From Campylobacteraceae bacterium (lineage in GTDB: Bacteria; Campylobacterota; Campylobacteria; Campylobacterales; Campylobacteraceae): a stretch of DNA of 13,883 bases. Positions 7,360 through 13,883 of the stretch are shown piece by piece. Every line of letters begins with the position of its first letter. The first letter of the stretch is position 1. Under the pieces are notes generated by a model. It was not told where the DNA came from and did not search any database. It saw only the letters and a program-made list of their open reading frames with translations. The position numbers were made by a program, and so were the translations under genes. The stretch is from positions 1-13,883 of the forward strand of contig JAITNC010000197.1 in assembly GCA_031290675.1 (NCBI GenBank), given 5' to 3'.

Positions 7360-7727
7360 TCAAGCACGAGGGCTACGACTACGCCTTTGACACGGACGCT
7401 TGCAAGCTCTGTGAGAGCAAATGTTGTGTCGGGGAGAGCGGGTATATCTGGGTAAATAGAGAGGAAATTTTAGCTTTTGCGGATTTTTTAAACATAAAAG
7501 CGGAGGAATTTATACTAAAATACTTGCGGAAAATAAATTTTCGCTATACTCTCAAAGAGATAAAACACAAAAGCGGTTTTGCGTGTGTGTTTTTTGACAG
7601 CGAAAAAAGAGGGTGCGGGGTGTATGACATCAGACCAAGTCAGTGCCGCAGCTTTCCTTTTTGGGAATATTTTAAGACCCATAAAAAAGATTTGGAGGAC
7701 GAATGTATAGGTATTTTACCTCTGTAA
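7350..7727 (+). CDS. YkgJ-family cysteine-cluster protein (putative zinc/iron-binding)
   Basis: The 125-aa protein belongs to the YkgJ family, named for a Cys cluster thought to hold Zn or Fe; its biochemical role is unknown. Cysteines stand at 18, 21, 25 and 26 (CKLCESKCC) and at 79, 89, 99 and 119. The family hallmark RPSQCRSFPFW is at about 95-105, preceded by GCGVYDI. The N-terminal half carries ESGYIWVNREEI, as in Campylobacterota homologues. The start is TTG at 7350, with GAGGAG 6 nt upstream; no upstream ATG exists in frame. It overlaps the methyltransferase by 10 nt and the next gene by 25 nt, so the three are probably translated together. It may help load or protect a metal in a neighbouring enzyme, but nothing in the sequence proves this. 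Confidence 0.82.
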   Translation: MGIIKHEGYDYAFDTDACKLCESKCCVGESGYIWVNREEILAFADFLNIKAEEFILKYLRKINFRYTLKEIKHKSGFACVFFDSEKRGCGVYDIRPSQCRSFPFWEYFKTHKKDLEDECIGILPL

Positions 7728-8998
7728 AAAGATATTTTTTACTACTGTTTTTTGCTTTTTCACTCTCTTTGGCTACTCCACAAAGTACGTCAAATGTATC
7801 TATAGACAAACAGATATTTGCAGGCGAGGATTTGCTGATATTGCAGGCTTTGGACGCTCAGCAGCGGGGCGAATACAAAAACGCCGCCTCATTTTACGCA
7901 GAGTTGTATGAAAAAAGCGGGCGTGAAGAGTACCTCAAAAACTCCATAAGGCTGTTTTTGGCGGGCGATGATATGAGCGTGGTTGAAAAGCTTGTGCAGA
8001 GAGGATTTAAAAATTATCCGCAGGATTTTGATTATGAGCGTTTTTATATCGCCAAACTTTTGAAAGAAAACAATATCTCAGCCGCCAAAGATGAAGCTTT
8101 GGTGTTGTTGGGAAAAGAAAACAACGAACAAAATCTAAGACTGGCAGGCTCTATTTATCTGTATTTGCAAGAGTATGGCACTGCTTTGGACTATCTTGAG
8201 CGTGCATATACTTTTAGCAACAATGAGCAGGTTTTGCTACAGATAGTAGATATCAACATTAGGCTTGGCAAAACAGACGAGGCTATCTCTCAGCTTGAAA
8301 CTTACACGAGGATAAACGGCTGTTCTATCAACAGTTGCTACAAACTTATAGATATTTACAGCAAACAGAAAAATATAGACGGACTTTTCGGCGTTTATAA
8401 AAGGCTTTATGACAAATTTGAAAATGACGAGTATGCGCAAAAAGTGTTTGAGATACTCATATTTCAAAACAAGCGTGCCGAGGCGATAAAGTTTTTGGAG
8501 CAGAGCAAATACCGACCCGAGATACTTATAGAGATGTACACGGTTGAAAAGCAGTTTGATAAGGCTATCGCTTTGGCTAAAAAGATATATGACAATACGG
8601 GCGATTTGGAATATCTCTCAAAAATAGCCATTTTGGAGTATGAGAGTGCGAGCAAAAAAACAGACGCCCTGCTCAGCTCCGTGTCGGAGAAGTTTGAGAG
8701 GTCTATAAACGACCAAAGCGAGCCTTTGTATATGAATTATTACGGATATCTACTCATAGACCACGAGCGAAATATCACAAAAGGCATAGACCTCGTGAAG
8801 CAGGCTCTTTATCTCCAGCCCGATTCGCCATACTATCAGGATTCGCTTGCGTGGGGACTTTACAAACAAAAAAATTGCAAAGAGGCTTATGATATCATGC
8901 AAAAAGTTGTTGAAAAGCTGAGTGATAAAGAGATTTTGGGGCATTTCAACCTCATAAAATCGTGCGTTATAAGTTCAGAAAAGAAAGCCCAACAATGA
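7703..8998 (+). CDS. Exported tetratricopeptide-repeat protein
   Basis: The 431-aa product begins with a signal peptide: basic [10 protein letters not shown], then a hydrophobic core, with a likely cut after LSLA near residue 24. There is no Cys at the cleavage site, so it should be a soluble periplasmic protein rather than a lipoprotein, although the Campylobacter gene in this position (Cj0497, from memory) is called a lipoprotein. The mature part is almost all helical TPR-like units of about 34 residues, with Ala/Gly/Tyr at typical packing positions, for example [20 protein letters not shown] and, near the C-terminus, [20 protein letters not shown] followed by [15 protein letters not shown]. 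Two Cys pairs lie near residues 208-213 (GCSINSC). TPR proteins are usually binding scaffolds; the partner is unknown. GGAGG lies 4 nt before the ATG, inside the ykgJ-like gene. The stop overlaps trpC as ATGA. Confidence 0.85.
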   Translation: MYRYFTSVKRYFLLLFFAFSLSLATPQSTSNVSIDKQIFAGEDLLILQALDAQQRGEYKNAASFYAELYEKSGREEYLKNSIRLFLAGDDMSVVEKLVQRGFKNYPQDFDYERFYIAKLLKENNISAAKDEALVLLGKENNEQNLRLAGSIYLYLQEYGTALDYLERAYTFSNNEQVLLQIVDINIRLGKTDEAISQLETYTRINGCSINSCYKLIDIYSKQKNIDGLFGVYKRLYDKFENDEYAQKVFEILIFQNKRAEAIKFLEQSKYRPEILIEMYTVEKQFDKAIALAKKIYDNTGDLEYLSKIAILEYESASKKTDALLSSVSEKFERSINDQSEPLYMNYYGYLLIDHERNITKGIDLVKQALYLQPDSPYYQDSLAWGLYKQKNCKEAYDIMQKVVEKLSDKEILGHFNLIKSCVISSEKKAQQ

Positions 8999-9780
8999 TA
9001 CTTGACGAGATAATCAAAAAAACCAGAGAAGACTTAGAGAAGCGAAAGCGGGATTTTCCTATGGAGTGGCTGGGCAGAAGCCTCTCGTACAACAACTTCG
9101 CGCCGCGTGATGTGAAGCCTTATCTGCGCTCCACAAAAGAAAATCCTTACCGTATTATCGCCGAGGTGAAAAAAGCAAGCCCAAGCAAAGGCGTGATAAG
9201 AGAGGATTTTGACCCTATATCTATAGCGCAGTCGTACGAGAAGGGCGGGGCGGACGCACTATCTGTTTTGACAGAGCCGCACTTTTTTCAAGGAAATCTT
9301 GAGTACCTGACTCAAATACGCCGATATGTTTCTACGCCGCTTTTGCGCAAGGACTTTATCGTAGACGAATACCAGATATTGGAAGCGAGCGTTTATGGGG
9401 CGGATTTTGTGCTTTTGATAGCCAAAGCCCTTGAGAGCAAGGAGCTTTCGTCATTGCTTGAGTTTGCCAGACGGCTTGGTATGGAAGCTTTGATTGAGAT
9501 ACACGACAAATCGGACTTGAGCAAAGCCATATACGCAGGCGGCGATATCATAGGCATAAATCACAGAAATTTAGAAAATTTTGAGATGGATATGAGTTTG
9601 AGCGAAAAACTGATACCGCTGATACCAAAAGGTAAAATCATAGTCGCAGAGAGCGGGCTAAATAACAAAAATACGATAATAGAGCTCTCAAAAATCGGCG
9701 TTGATGCATTTTTGATAGGCGAATATTTTATGCGTCAGGACGATATAACGCACTCTTTGTCTGAGATGAAAAGGCTATAG
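8995..9780 (+). CDS. trpC: Indole-3-glycerol phosphate synthase
   Basis: TrpC closes the ring of CdRP to make indole-3-glycerol phosphate in tryptophan synthesis. The 261-aa protein has the TIM-barrel landmarks of the family: [13 protein letters not shown] (catalytic Lys after Glu), [11 protein letters not shown] (second catalytic Lys), [29 protein letters not shown] and a phosphate-binding end [11 protein letters not shown] use the ATG at 8995, which forms an ATGA overlap with the TPR gene; an in-frame GTG at 8962 would add eleven residues lacking homology to TrpC. It is a lone trp gene, not in a trp operon, which matches the usual scattered placement in Campylobacterota. It is followed after 2 nt by the metal exporter gene. 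Confidence 0.96.
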   Translation: MILDEIIKKTREDLEKRKRDFPMEWLGRSLSYNNFAPRDVKPYLRSTKENPYRIIAEVKKASPSKGVIREDFDPISIAQSYEKGGADALSVLTEPHFFQGNLEYLTQIRRYVSTPLLRKDFIVDEYQILEASVYGADFVLLIAKALESKELSSLLEFARRLGMEALIEIHDKSDLSKAIYAGGDIIGINHRNLENFEMDMSLSEKLIPLIPKGKIIVAESGLNNKNTIIELSKIGVDAFLIGEYFMRQDDITHSLSEMKRL

Positions 9781-9782
9781 AG

Positions 9783-10673
9783 TTGGAAGCAAGCAAAAGC
9801 CGTGAAAAAAGAATATACACCGTAACGATAGCGGGCTCTATCATAAACGTCATACTTTTGACGCTCAAGTTTGTAGTAGGGTTTCTCGGCAACAGCCACG
9901 CTATGATAGCGGACGCCGTGCATTCGCTTTCGGACTTTGTGGGTGATGTCATACTGTTGGTTTTTATCCGTATCGCGAGCAAGCCACGCGACGGCGACCA
10001 CTCGTACGGACACGGAAAATTTGAAACTTTATCTACGGCGATGATAGGTATGATGCTGTTCGCTGTGGGCTGCGCTATATTTTACGACGGGGCGAAGCTC
10101 GTTTGGGTTTATTTGGACGGTGAAACGCTTTACGAACCGCAGCTCATAACTTTGTGGGTCGCTCTGGTGTCTGTAGTGCTAAAAGAGGGGCTTTACTGGT
10201 GGACAAGATACGAGGGCAAAATCACAAAAAGTCAGGCGCTTATAGCCAACGCTTGGCATCACAGGTCTGACTCATTTTCATCTATAGCGGTCGGTCTTGG
10301 TATCGCCGGAGCTATATTTTTGGGCGAAAAATGGCGTGTGCTTGACCCTCTGATGGCTATTTTTGTGAGCATATTTATCATAGTGATATCTTTGAAATTT
10401 ATCAAAAATTCAGTTGATGAGCTGCTTGAAAAGTCGCTATCCATACAATTATGCCAAAATATAATGAACACCATAAGCAGTGTAGATGGTTTTTATGACC
10501 CGCACGACCTACGCACAAGGCGAATCGGCAGCGGGATAGCCATAGAAATACATCTGCGTTTTGATAAAAATATGACGATAGAAAAAGCGCACGATATAGC
10601 TACTGAAGTGGAAGAGCGTGTTAAAGCCGAATATGGCGAAGGGACACATATAGTAACGCACCTTGAGGTGTAA
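9783..10673 (+). CDS. Cation diffusion facilitator (CDF) metal exporter, HD-HD type
   Basis: CDF proteins export divalent metals (Zn, Cd, Fe or Mn) in exchange for protons. The 296-aa protein has about six membrane helices and a cytoplasmic C-terminal ferredoxin-like domain. The transport site is built from His47 and Asp51 in helix 2 (DAVHSLSD) and His159 and Asp163 in helix 5 (WHHRSD). An HD-HD site is usual in zinc-selective members, while FieF/YiiP has DD-HD. The C-terminal domain carries HDLRTRRIG, IEIHLRF, EKAHDI and VTHLEV, placing His near the expected dimer-interface metal sites. The start is TTG at 9783, with AAAAGG 8 nt upstream and a 2-nt gap from trpC; no ATG or GTG gives a complete helix 1. 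Zinc as substrate is inferred from the HD-HD pattern. Confidence 0.9.
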   Translation: MEASKSREKRIYTVTIAGSIINVILLTLKFVVGFLGNSHAMIADAVHSLSDFVGDVILLVFIRIASKPRDGDHSYGHGKFETLSTAMIGMMLFAVGCAIFYDGAKLVWVYLDGETLYEPQLITLWVALVSVVLKEGLYWWTRYEGKITKSQALIANAWHHRSDSFSSIAVGLGIAGAIFLGEKWRVLDPLMAIFVSIFIIVISLKFIKNSVDELLEKSLSIQLCQNIMNTISSVDGFYDPHDLRTRRIGSGIAIEIHLRFDKNMTIEKAHDIATEVEERVKAEYGEGTHIVTHLEV

Positions 10674-10730
10674 CTGTGTTGTCAAAATATTTTCAAGTTA
10701 AAATAAAAAAAGCGTTAGCAAGGACATAAG

Positions 10731-11285
10731 ATGAGATATATAACCGTTATTTTGCTTCTCTTTTTGCTTGTTTCGTGCGGCGTAAAACAAGCTGAGCCAA
10801 AAGTCATAGAACAGCCCATACAAGAGGCGCAGCCTGAGTTAAACGAACAACCAGAAGAGCAAGAAGCGATGGAAGAGTTGAGCAAACCAGAAATCATCAC
10901 ACAAGATGATAACAGCTCGCTTTTATATACCGCTATAGGTAATTGGCTTGGCGTTCCATATAAAAAAGGCGGTATGTCAAAGCGCGGAGTTGATTGTTCC
11001 GCTCTTGTTGTTTTGGTTTATCAAGAAGTTTACGGCAAAACACTGAGCAGAACGACAAACAGTATGTTTCAAAGCAGCACCAGATTGAAACGCTCCGAGC
11101 TTCAAGAGGGAGATTTGGTATTTTTCCACACAAGACATAATAATAAAAAAACTGTAAATCATGTGGGAATTTATCTCAAAGAGGACAAGTTTGTTCACGC
11201 GAGCAGCTCAAAAGGCGTCATGGTTAGCTCTTTGGACAACCCTTACTTCCAGCGGGTGTGGATATCTGGCGGAAAAGTAAAATAG
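10731..11285 (+). CDS. NlpC/P60-family lipoprotein, putative cell-wall endopeptidase
   Basis: NlpC/P60 enzymes cut peptide bonds in peptidoglycan stems or crosslinks. The 184-aa protein has a lipobox LVSC (residues 13-16), so Cys16 is probably lipidated and outer-membrane held. A Pro/Glu/Gln-rich linker of about 35 residues follows, then the catalytic domain from about residue 65. The triad is visible: Cys89 in VDCSALV, His144 in NHVGIYL and His156 in FVHASS. ELQEGDLVFF, typical of the family, lies between. It is close to MepS/NlpC in length and plan. It has its own ribosome site (AGGA, 10721-10724) and stands 57 nt past the CDF gene, so it may be a readthrough gene or have its own promoter; a TTGTCA/TAAAAT pair at 10679-10704 is spaced only 14 nt and is weak. 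Confidence 0.92.
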   Translation: MRYITVILLLFLLVSCGVKQAEPKVIEQPIQEAQPELNEQPEEQEAMEELSKPEIITQDDNSSLLYTAIGNWLGVPYKKGGMSKRGVDCSALVVLVYQEVYGKTLSRTTNSMFQSSTRLKRSELQEGDLVFFHTRHNNKKTVNHVGIYLKEDKFVHASSSKGVMVSSLDNPYFQRVWISGGKVK

Positions 11286-11310
11286 CGAGTTTTCATTTTT
11301 CCGCTTGCTA
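11283..11310. repeat. Short inverted repeat at the convergent gene end
   Basis: TAGCGAG (11283-11289) pairs with CTTGCTA (11304-11310) with one G.U pair and a 14-nt loop. It begins at the NlpC gene stop. There is no T-tract, so it is at best a weak terminator. Confidence 0.25.
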
Positions 11311-11324
11311 AATCCTCTCCAGTT

Positions 11325-13340
11325 TTACTCCAAGACTATCTCGCCTTTGCCGTTTTTGAGTACTCTTTTGCCGTTCACCATTTCGTTGTAGGCTACGATG
11401 TTATCTTTTGCGTCTATGTAGTATATTGTGGCATTTTCGCCCTTGCTATCCCATGCCAACATCAAGCCTCCGAGCTTAACGCTTGGGCTGTGAATAGCAT
11501 AAAAGCGGGGCTTGACTATCGTCTCCCCCTTGTCGTTTATAACGCCTCGTTTCCCGTTGTCGCGCCAATCGCCATATTTGTCGTATTCGCCGCCTGTGCT
11601 GCCCTGTATAACGATAGCCAGACCGTTATCCTCAAAGTCAAACGGGCGATCATACAAAGCGTCGGCTATCACTTTGCCTTTGTTGTCAATAACACCCCAT
11701 CTATCGCCCCATGTATCGCCAATTTTTGTGTTTTTTACCACGCTAGCTCTGCCTTTGTGGTCAAAAGGCATTATAGAGGTAAAAGATTTTTCCGATACAA
11801 TCTCGCCCTTTTCGTTTACGAGCGTTCCGCCGTTGATGATAGCCAAACCATTGTATCCAAAGACCGAATCATAAGCGCCGCCCACACTGCTTCCTTCTTC
11901 TGCCGCCCTTAAACTTTCGATATTATTTAGTAATACTTTTCCTTTGGCGTTGATAAAAGAGTACCTATATGCGCTCTCTCCTGATTTTTTACCATAGAGA
12001 GGATTGTCATCTCTGACCCATGCGACGCAGTGTTTGTTGAAGTTGGAGATATGAGGGTGTGAAGTTATAACTCTGCCTTTTTCATCTATCAGACTCTGTC
12101 CATTGGAGCTTCTGTATGTTACTAACGCCACGCCGCAATCATCAAAGTTGTTTGCTCCGCCAAATCTTGGGGCTATAACCCACTCGCCTTTTCTATTGAT
12201 GTAGCCCTCTGACCAACCTTCGTCATATCCGCCTCTCGCCGCCGCCAAGCCATTTTTGCTAAAACCGTAAAGGCTGTTGAACTTGGGTTTTATAATCCAC
12301 TCGCCTTTCATGTCTATCGTACCCCAAAGCTCACCACTCGCCGCAGGTGTGGAGGTGTTGTCGGTAAAGTTTTTAACACCGCTAAATCTCGGAGCTATCA
12401 CCCACTCGCCCTTTTTGTTGATAAATCCCCATTTGCCCTTTACTGTTTGGTTGCGCTCATTTATGCTATCTTGCGCCTGTACCGCCGCTAAGCCATTGTC
12501 AAATACGCCGTATCCTGTGAACTTTGGCTCAAATATGATTTTGCCCTTTGTATCAGCGAAGCCAAATTTACCATCTTTATCTCTTAAAATGATGATATCT
12601 TCTTTATAGTCATAATAAGCATCATCATATATCGGTTCTACGATGATATTAAAATCCTTATCTATAAAACCAAAACCTGTTTTTGTCCACACTTTTGCGA
12701 TGCCGTTTTCAAAATCCCCGATGTTTTTAAAGCGTATCTCTTTTCCAACTACATAGCCTTGAGCGTCTATATCTGCGCTAAGAGCGCCTTTTTGGGCTTC
12801 TATATATCCGTAATAAAATCTAATATCATCAAGTTCTATAGGAATAGTCAGTTTGCCCTGTGCGTTCATCACGCCGTATTTGCCATTTTGTTCTACCCTC
12901 AACAGTGAGTAGTTATCGGCAAAATACATAATACCGTCGTATTGTGGCTTGGCGACTATCTCGCCTTTGCCGTTCATAAGCCCGTACTGTTTTTTGGTTG
13001 TGGTTTTGCCGTTTTTTTCTTGAACTGTTTTATTGACAGAGACGATGATCACCTCGCCGCCATAAGGCACCACATCATCAAACTGAGGCTTAATAACTAT
13101 CTCGCCTTTTTTGTTGATAAAACCCCATTTGTCATTAAGTTTGACCGCCGCTATATCGGCGTAAAACATATAAGAGTCGTCAAATCTCGGCTCTATGACT
13201 ACTTCACCTTTGGCGTTGATGTAGCCGTCTTTACTCGTCTCAAAACTATAGAGCCTGTCGTCTATAGTTCCATTGTCGGCGCAAGCTGTCTGGAGCGCCA
13301 AAAAGCAGGTGAGGGGGATAAGTAAAGATTTGATATTCAT
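11325..13340 (-). CDS. Exported WG-repeat protein, function unknown
   Basis: The 671-aa product has a signal peptide with a likely type I cut after ACA (residue 21); the Cys in LQTACA does not form a good lipobox. The rest is built from about 15-17 copies of the WG repeat (Pfam WG_beta_rep type), spaced mostly 35-50 residues. Clear units are WGFINKKGEIVIKPQF, YGLMNGKGEIVAKPQY, WGFINKKGEWVIAPRF, WGTIDMKGEWIIKPKF, WGVIDNKGKVIADALY and RGVINDKGETIVKPRF; several others are worn. Such repeats form beta hairpins and are seen in many bacteria, but no biochemical role is established. The start has AAGGA 8-9 nt upstream. A candidate promoter lies 38-66 nt upstream. The gene is alone, convergent with the NlpC gene and bordered on its other side by the repeat cluster. 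Confidence 0.9.
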   Translation of the reverse strand: MNIKSLLIPLTCFLALQTACADNGTIDDRLYSFETSKDGYINAKGEVVIEPRFDDSYMFYADIAAVKLNDKWGFINKKGEIVIKPQFDDVVPYGGEVIIVSVNKTVQEKNGKTTTKKQYGLMNGKGEIVAKPQYDGIMYFADNYSLLRVEQNGKYGVMNAQGKLTIPIELDDIRFYYGYIEAQKGALSADIDAQGYVVGKEIRFKNIGDFENGIAKVWTKTGFGFIDKDFNIIVEPIYDDAYYDYKEDIIILRDKDGKFGFADTKGKIIFEPKFTGYGVFDNGLAAVQAQDSINERNQTVKGKWGFINKKGEWVIAPRFSGVKNFTDNTSTPAASGELWGTIDMKGEWIIKPKFNSLYGFSKNGLAAARGGYDEGWSEGYINRKGEWVIAPRFGGANNFDDCGVALVTYRSSNGQSLIDEKGRVITSHPHISNFNKHCVAWVRDDNPLYGKKSGESAYRYSFINAKGKVLLNNIESLRAAEEGSSVGGAYDSVFGYNGLAIINGGTLVNEKGEIVSEKSFTSIMPFDHKGRASVVKNTKIGDTWGDRWGVIDNKGKVIADALYDRPFDFEDNGLAIVIQGSTGGEYDKYGDWRDNGKRGVINDKGETIVKPRFYAIHSPSVKLGGLMLAWDSKGENATIYYIDAKDNIVAYNEMVNGKRVLKNGKGEIVLE

Positions 13341-13377
13341 AGAGATATCCTTTTTGTTTGAAAGTTTTTATTTCATG

Positions 13378-13406
13378 ATTTTATCATAAAATATCTTTTA
13401 TTTGAA
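13378..13406 (-). promoter_or_regulatory. Candidate promoter of the WG-repeat gene, overlapping a palindrome
   Basis: On the minus strand TTCAAA (13406-13401), a 17-nt spacer and TAAAAT (13383-13378) form a reasonable sigma-70 promoter, with a 5' leader of about 30 nt. The -10 lies in the perfect 15-nt palindrome ATTTTATcATAAAAT (13378-13392), which could be an operator. Confidence 0.45.
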
Positions 13407-13429
13407 GTGAATGTAGCCCCGTTATCATT

Positions 13430-13686
13430 CATAAGCGAAGCCCCTGCGTCAGACAAAAGGCGAAGCTCCCCATTGTCAAGCACCCCCTCGTCATTGCGAG
13501 GAGCATAGCGACATGGCAATCCATTTCCCACATTATCATTCAGAGCCGAAACACCCCACATTGTCATGCTGAGCCGAAGGCGTGAGCATCTGTATTTATT
13601 CTCTTCCGTCATTGCGAGCCTGTATTCAGGCGTGGCAATCCACGCTCATGTGTCATTGTGAGGAGCGAAGCGACGTAACAATCTGT
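13430..13686. repeat. Cluster of TCATTGCGAG-type interspersed hairpin repeats
   Basis: Four clear copies, plus degenerate ones, share the plan GTCATTGCGAG...GGCAATCC: 13490-13522, 13562-13593, 13608-13642 and 13652-13684. In each, a 5-bp outer stem is complementary though the bases differ: ATTGC/GCAAT (13493-13497 with 13516-13520, and again in the third), ATGCT/AGCAT in the second, ATTGT/ACAAT in the fourth. Truncated copies lie at 13431-13455 and 13527-13550. A 24-nt stretch recurs at 13527-13550 and 13555-13578 with 21 matches. This type of sequence is widespread as dispersed repeats in several bacterial phyla. It is not CRISPR, since spacing and sequence are irregular. Confidence 0.75.
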
Positions 13687-13731
13687 GTTTATTTGTTTTT
13701 CTTTCATTTCTTTGCTTACTCTCTTTCCTTA

Positions 13732-13757
13732 TTACTTTCTTTTCCGAAAGAAAGTAA
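13732..13757. repeat. Perfect 11-bp hairpin with tetraloop
   Basis: TTACTTTCTTT (13732-13742) and AAAGAAAGTAA (13747-13757) flank TCCG. There is no adjacent T-tract on either strand, so it is not a standard terminator. It marks one end of a GC-rich repeat unit. Confidence 0.6.
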
Positions 13758-13883
13758 AACAAAGAAACTCCCCCTAAATGTAACTGTCCTTCGGATACCC
13801 TGCGCATTTTTGCGTTACGTCGGAAGCTGCGGAACTCGCTCAGTCGCTCAGACAGTCCTCGCTTTTTATCCGACTTCACGCTT
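13758..13883. repeat. GC-rich repeat unit, truncated by the window edge
   Basis: The segment contains nested complementary pieces: TCGGATA (13791-13797) with TATCCGA (13867-13873), ACTGTC (13783-13788) with GACAGT (13851-13856), and CGCATTTTTGCG near 13802-13813. The stretch around AACTCGCTCAGTCGCTCAGA resembles dispersed non-coding repeats I recall from several proteobacteria. Together with the hairpin just before it, this may be one mobile non-autonomous element. Confidence 0.45.

Larger units (their letters stand above)
13341..13883. other. Repeat-rich intergenic region with no credible gene
   Basis: About 540 bp hold the WG gene's promoter (13378-13406), a cluster of degenerate TCATTGCGAG-type elements (13430-13686), an 11-bp tetraloop hairpin (13732-13757) and a GC-rich repeat reaching the window edge. 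Open frames here on the minus strand are repeat translations, not genes. Confidence 0.7.

Noticed and set aside
8962..8994. GTG start for trpC
   Set aside because: It would add eleven residues overlapping the TPR gene without TrpC similarity; the ATG at 8995 gives the usual N-terminus.
11490..11912. Plus-strand frames of 120-140 aa opposite the WG-repeat gene
   Set aside because: They mirror the periodic repeat on the other strand; low complexity, no ribosome site, no domain.
13373..13612. Minus-strand open frame of 79 aa
   Set aside because: It translates through the TCATTGCGAG-type copies (segments such as APRNDE recur with the repeats) and has no domain.
13430..13686. Possible CRISPR array
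   Set aside because: Copies differ in sequence and length, gaps are not uniform, some copies are truncated, and no cas gene is nearby.
13646..13879. Minus-strand open frame of 77 aa
   Set aside because: It is a basic, Arg/Ser/Lys-rich translation of the repeat segments and the hairpin, with no ribosome site or domain. Such frames are common artefacts of these repeats.

Overview
The window looks like chromosomal DNA of a free-living Campylobacterota (Epsilonproteobacteria) species, of the Sulfurimonas/Sulfuricurvum/Sulfurospirillum type. This is inferred from gene order and protein character: era-hslU-hslV-rplI-argG as one block, an FqrB-like flavodoxin:quinone reductase, and a methyltransferase - YkgJ - TPR protein - trpC block that I recall being ordered the same way in Campylobacter jejuni. 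No rRNA, tRNA, phage, transposase or CRISPR was seen.

Layout. (1) 1-4112, minus strand: a tightly packed housekeeping operon read right to left as argG, rplI, hslV, hslU, era. era is cut by the window's left edge. The last three junctions are a 2-nt gap, a 1-nt overlap and an ATGA overlap, so translation is probably coupled. (2) 4113-4247: a divergent promoter region, then a small glycine-rich lipoprotein (4248-4685, plus). (3) 4750-5382, minus: a GPR1/FUN34/YaaH (SatP-type) acetate/succinate permease. (4) 5383-5719: a 337-bp AT-rich divergent intergenic region holding an 11-bp perfect inverted repeat and two inverted copies of a leader motif. (5) 5720-10673, plus: a six-gene overlapping block of fqrB-like, trmN6-like, ykgJ-like, TPR protein, trpC and a CDF metal exporter. 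An NlpC/P60 cell-wall lipoprotein follows at 10731-11285. (6) 11325-13340, minus: a 671-aa secreted protein made almost wholly of WG repeats. (7) 13341-13883: no credible gene, but two kinds of non-coding repeat. One is a cluster of TCATTGCGAG-type hairpin elements whose stem bases co-vary between copies. The other is a hairpin plus GC-rich repeat running off the window edge.

How the genes fit together. Block 1 joins arginine synthesis, ribosome assembly (bL9, Era) and the HslUV protease. The permease and the FqrB-like enzyme diverge from one control region, and both touch acetyl-CoA/pyruvate/acetate metabolism, so shared regulation is plausible but unproven. The plus-strand block looks like a growth-linked operon of unrelated functions (redox, RNA methylation, tryptophan synthesis, metal efflux), which is usual for this phylum.

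I found no clearly new defence or mobile system. The least explained items are the structured repeat cluster, the WG-repeat protein beside it, and the 5383-5719 control region.
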